Below are positions 34,007 through 37,202 of a DNA stretch of 37,202 nt, piece by piece; within the stretch, counting starts at the first letter, position 1, and the number at the start of each line of letters is the position of its first letter. Under the pieces are notes generated by a model, which did no database searches, was not told the DNA's origin, and was given only the letters and a program-made list of their open reading frames with translations. The stretch is from Acidobacteriota bacterium (lineage in GTDB: Bacteria > Acidobacteriota > Vicinamibacteria > Vicinamibacterales > JAFNAJ01). Location of the stretch: contig JAFNAJ010000002.1 of assembly GCA_017860085.1 (NCBI GenBank), positions 1 to 37,202 of the forward strand. The letters are read 5' to 3'. Both the position numbers and the translations under genes were made by a program.

Positions 34007-34267
34007 GTGGCGTACATCATCTGTGAGCCCTGCATCGGCACGAAGGACACGGCCTGCGTGGACGTGTGTCCCGTCGACTGCATCCACCCGCGCAAGGACG
34101 AGCCGGAGTTCCAGACCGCGGAAATGCTCTACATCCACCCCGACGAGTGCATCGACTGCGGCGCGTGCGTGCCAGCCTGCCCGGTTGAGGCGATCTTCGC
34201 CCTCGACGAGGTGCCGGAGAAGTGGAAGAACTTCATCCCGGTGAACGCCGAGTACTACCAGAAGTAG
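34007..34267 (+). CDS. Ferredoxin with two Fe-S cluster motifs (3Fe-4S/4Fe-4S or 4Fe-4S type)
   Basis: 86 aa from GTG: 'AYIICEPCIGTKDTACVDVCPVDCIH...CIDCGACVPACPVEAIF'. Found as the C-terminus of the 33797-34267 ORF. Confidence 0.92.
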   Translation: MAYIICEPCIGTKDTACVDVCPVDCIHPRKDEPEFQTAEMLYIHPDECIDCGACVPACPVEAIFALDEVPEKWKNFIPVNAEYYQK

Positions 34268-34330
34268 GGCGGGGTACGTGACGCGGGCCGACGCGCGGTC
34301 TCGCGGGTGAAGCCTGATAGGATTGACGCC

Positions 34331-34867
34331 ATGGGTCTCATCGACCACCGGTTTGCCGACAACATCATCACCACCACCGTTGACGACGTGCTCGCGTGGG
34401 CCAGGCAGTCGTCGCTCTGGCCCATGGGCTTCGGCCTCGCCTGTTGTGCCATTGAGATGATGGCGGCTGGCGGGCCTCGATTCGACATTGCCCGGTTTGG
34501 CGCCGAGGTGTTTCGCGCGTCGCCGCGGCAGGCCGACCTGATGATCGTGGCCGGCACGGTGACCAAGAAGATGGCACCCGTCCTGCGGCGGCTGTACGAC
34601 CAGATGGCCGAGCCCAAGTGGGTGATCTCGATGGGCAGTTGCTCGAACGCCGGCGGACCTTTCCCGACCTACAGCGTGCTGCAGGGGGTGGACAAGGTGG
34701 TGCCGGTCGACGTGTACATCTCAGGCTGCCCCCCGCGCCCCGAGGCGCTCTTCTACGGCATCATGCGTCTGCAGGATCGGATCAAGAAGGAGACCGCCGT
34801 GTTGCGCAAGTCGCGGGTGATTCCGGTGGGACAGGCCGAGCCCGTGCTCGTCGAGGACCGGGGGTAA
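34331..34867 (+). CDS. nuoB: NADH-quinone oxidoreductase subunit B (NuoB)
   Basis: '[65 protein letters not shown]', '[10 protein letters not shown]', '[15 protein letters not shown]'; all four N2-ligand cysteines present. Confidence 0.95.
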   Translation: MGLIDHRFADNIITTTVDDVLAWARQSSLWPMGFGLACCAIEMMAAGGPRFDIARFGAEVFRASPRQADLMIVAGTVTKKMAPVLRRLYDQMAEPKWVISMGSCSNAGGPFPTYSVLQGVDKVVPVDVYISGCPPRPEALFYGIMRLQDRIKKETAVLRKSRVIPVGQAEPVLVEDRG

Positions 34868-34871
34868 CGCC

Positions 34872-35342
34872 ATGTCTGGCCTGAAGCGCCTGCTCCGTTC
34901 GGTGTTCCTCGTCGATCTCGCGAAGGGCCTGCTCCTGACGCTCCGCTACACGCCGAAGCCCGCGTTCACGTTCCAGTACCCCGCGGAGCGGCGACCCGTG
35001 GCGCCGCGGTTCAGGGGTGTGCTCCGACTGCAGGTAGACCCTGAAACAGGTGCGCAAACGTGCATCGTCTGCGACCAGTGCGCCAAGGCCTGCCCGGACG
35101 ACCTCATCGCGCTCGGTGGTCATCGCGAGCCGGGTCAGAAGATCAAGATTCTCGATTACTTCGACTTCAACCTCTCCCGCTGCAGCTTCTGTGGGCTCTG
35201 CTCGGAGGTCTGCCCGACAAAGCCGATCAAGGCGCTCATCATGAGCGAGGATTACGAGCTCGGCAGCTACAGCCGCGCGACCCAGATCCTCAGGGTGGAC
35301 GAGATGTACGACGGGCTTCCCATTGAGCCCTACTCGCGGTAG
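34872..35342 (+). CDS. nuoI: NuoI-like 8Fe-8S ferredoxin subunit
   Basis: 'CIVCDQCAKACP' and 'CSFCGLCSEVCPTKPI', NuoI-like N-terminal helix 'LVDLAKGLLLTLRY', 'YELGSYSR'. Confidence 0.88.
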   Translation: MSGLKRLLRSVFLVDLAKGLLLTLRYTPKPAFTFQYPAERRPVAPRFRGVLRLQVDPETGAQTCIVCDQCAKACPDDLIALGGHREPGQKIKILDYFDFNLSRCSFCGLCSEVCPTKPIKALIMSEDYELGSYSRATQILRVDEMYDGLPIEPYSR

Positions 35343-35447
35343 ATTGGTCGACACCGTTTCCTGACGACTCGTTGATCAGAGTCCGGCCACGTCCTGCGCG
35401 GCGCACGCCGCGTCGGTCCACCGGCCAGGGTTGGCGGAGGTGAAGTC

Positions 35448-36959
35448 GTGCCCTTTGCCCGTGCGCGCATCCCAACGCTTGCGAGTCTCGGCCTGCTGCT
35501 GGTCGTGGTCGGTTTGAAGGCCGACGTCGGACAGGGGGCCGCGGTCGTTCAGCTCCAGCTTGGACAGTTGCTCGTCACCGAGGGCCGCTACGCCGATGCC
35601 GCCGAGGCCTACGAGCGCGCGTGGCGAGGAGGCGACCGACCGACGCGACTCGAGGCCGGGCGGGGACTGCTCGTCGCGTGGCTGCGCACCGCCGAGTTCA
35701 GGCGCGCGCGCGACCTCTCCGACGAGCTCGTGGCGCTGGCGCCGGCCGATCCGGCGGTGATCGCCCTGCGAGGCGACGCGCTGTGGGCGGCGGGCCAGTT
35801 CGATCTCGCCGAAGCGCGCTATCGAGACGCGCTGACGTTGGCGCCGGGTCAGCCCCGGGCGAGGAACGGTCTCGCCAAGACCCTGGCGGCGCGCAGCCAG
35901 CTGGAGGCCGCCCTCGACGAGGCTTCGGCCGCCGTGACCGCCGCGCCACGAGAAGCCGAGTTTCACCACACCCTCGGCTACCTCTACCAGCGGCTTCGGC
36001 GGTTTCCCGAGGCCGCCACGGCCTACTCGAGCTACATCAACCTCCTGCCGAACAAGGACCGGAGCGAGCAGGCCCTCTGGGCACGCCAGCAGGTGCGCTA
36101 CCTGCAGTCGTTCGGAACGCGGGTGCCCAGCGAGATCGAAGGCGACAGCCCCGACCTGCGGCTCACGATGCCGTTTCGACTGGTGCGCGACAAGATCATC
36201 GTCCAGGCACGGGTCAATGGCGGGGCGCCGTCGAACTTCGTGCTCGACACCGGGGCCGAGCTGACGGTGGTGACCAAGCGCACCGCCGAGCGTGCGGGCA
36301 TCACGCCGATCGTCTACACGCTCAGCGCCGGCGTCGGGCAGGTGGGTCTCCGCGGGCTCCAACTCGGCCGCATGGATTCGTTTCAGATCGGCCCGCTGAC
36401 GCTCACGAACGTGCCGACGCTCATCAAGAACCCCCCGCTCACGGACCTGCCGACTCGCGAGGCTGAGAGCTTCTCCCCGCTGGCCTACGGGCTCTCGGTG
36501 GCGATCGACTACAGGAATCGGGTCCTGACCATCGGCCGGTCGCTCGATGAACAGCCTGCGGCCGTCGAATTGCCGCTGCACCTGCACCGTCTGGCCATGG
36601 TCAAGGGGTTCCTGAACGGCGATCAGCCCGTCCACTTCGTGGTCGACACTGGCGGCGAGGTGATCTCGATCAGTCGAGCGACGCTCGACACGATCGCGGT
36701 GCCACCGGCCGCGCGGCGCATTCCGCTCAAGGTGTACGGCGTCTCGGGCTGGGATCCGAGTGCCTTCCTGCTGCCAGGCATGCACCTGGCGTTCGACGAG
36801 GTCAAGCTGTCCAACTTGCCGGTGGTCGTGCTCGACCTGGGCGCGCCGAGCGTGCTGCTCGGGTTCGAACTCGGCGGCACGGTGGGCCACCGGTTTCTGA
36901 GCAAGTACTCGATCGCGATCGACCTTCAGCGCAGCGTCTTGAGGCTGTCGTCGAGTTGA
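35448..36959 (+). CDS. TPR protein with two retropepsin-like aspartyl protease domains
   Basis: TPR-like N-terminus (LLVTEGRYADAAEAYERAW, YRDALTLAPGQPRARNGLAKTLA); 'NFVLDTGAELTVVTKRTAERAGI' and 'HFVVDTGGEVISISRATLD'. GTG start. Confidence 0.85.
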   Translation: MPFARARIPTLASLGLLLVVVGLKADVGQGAAVVQLQLGQLLVTEGRYADAAEAYERAWRGGDRPTRLEAGRGLLVAWLRTAEFRRARDLSDELVALAPADPAVIALRGDALWAAGQFDLAEARYRDALTLAPGQPRARNGLAKTLAARSQLEAALDEASAAVTAAPREAEFHHTLGYLYQRLRRFPEAATAYSSYINLLPNKDRSEQALWARQQVRYLQSFGTRVPSEIEGDSPDLRLTMPFRLVRDKIIVQARVNGGAPSNFVLDTGAELTVVTKRTAERAGITPIVYTLSAGVGQVGLRGLQLGRMDSFQIGPLTLTNVPTLIKNPPLTDLPTREAESFSPLAYGLSVAIDYRNRVLTIGRSLDEQPAAVELPLHLHRLAMVKGFLNGDQPVHFVVDTGGEVISISRATLDTIAVPPAARRIPLKVYGVSGWDPSAFLLPGMHLAFDEVKLSNLPVVVLDLGAPSVLLGFELGGTVGHRFLSKYSIAIDLQRSVLRLSSS

Positions 36960-37022
36960 CCCGCAGCCCTCGGCGATCAGCGGTCAGCTGACGGCGGAGG
37001 GCTGCGCACGTCGCCTGCGCGA

Positions 37023-37202
37023 CTAGAAGTCGTAGCCGATCCAGAACTTGAACTGGACCTTGCGGAATTCCTCGCTGCCGCCGTAGTACGCGAACACCGC
37101 GTCTTCCCACTCCTTGTTGAACATCGTGCGCCACGCCCAGTCGAAGTGCATGGGGAAGCCGAGCACCGCGGTGGTGAGGCCGATGCCGTACGAGGCGCGC
37201 GC
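37023..37202 (-). CDS. C-terminus of an outer-membrane beta-barrel-like protein (runs off window)
   Basis: Reverse-strand reading ...ARASYGIGLTTAVLGFPMHFDWAWRTMFNKEWEDAVFAYYGGSEEFRKVQFKFWIGYDF-stop; aromatic-terminated C-terminal strand. Absent from the ORF track because it is truncated. Confidence 0.7.
   Translation of the reverse strand, partial: ARASYGIGLTTAVLGFPMHFDWAWRTMFNKEWEDAVFAYYGGSEEFRKVQFKFWIGYDF

Noticed and set aside
35388-35412. GC-rich short hairpin (CGCGGC/GCCGCG) between nuoI and the TPR gene
   Set aside because: Only a 6-bp stem in high-GC sequence with no T-tract; expected by chance.

Overview
This is a 37.2 kb high-GC bacterial chromosomal window. It is dense with ordinary-looking genes and has no rRNA, tRNA, CRISPR array or transposase that I could support. 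Gene style suggests Acidobacteriota (Vicinamibacteria-like), but this is a low-confidence guess. Main blocks, left to right: a molybdopterin oxidoreductase; a MacA/MacB-like export cassette without an ATPase; an NDH-2 gene; a minus-strand block (DUF4097, PilZ, ispG, PilZ, GNAT, atypical radical SAM); DinB, Rieske oxygenase, GNAT and LemA genes; an aceE-aceF-lpd pyruvate dehydrogenase operon; a haem lipoprotein; family-5 UDG; lipA; penicillin acylase; and an aerobic benzoyl-CoA (box) locus (boxC, boxB, kynureninase-like PLP enzyme, 3-hydroxyacyl-CoA dehydrogenase, IclR regulator). The box locus is followed by ferredoxin, nuoB and nuoI, then a TPR protein with two DTG aspartyl-protease motifs. 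The signal least explained by annotation is a dispersed repeat family found at three intergenic or gene-edge sites (1-90, 24153-24212, 29458-29629). It is built from heptamers (YTGGTTC / GAACCAR) and tetramers (GTTC / GAAC / GCAC), and two copies form long imperfect inverted repeats. All three share an 18-nt core, GAACRAAGARCCAAGYAC. Other items to check: the radical SAM C-x10-C-x2-C motif, the PilZ-ispG-PilZ arrangement, a possible leaderless boxC promoter, and IclR operator palindromes that overlap the predicted iclR ORF start.
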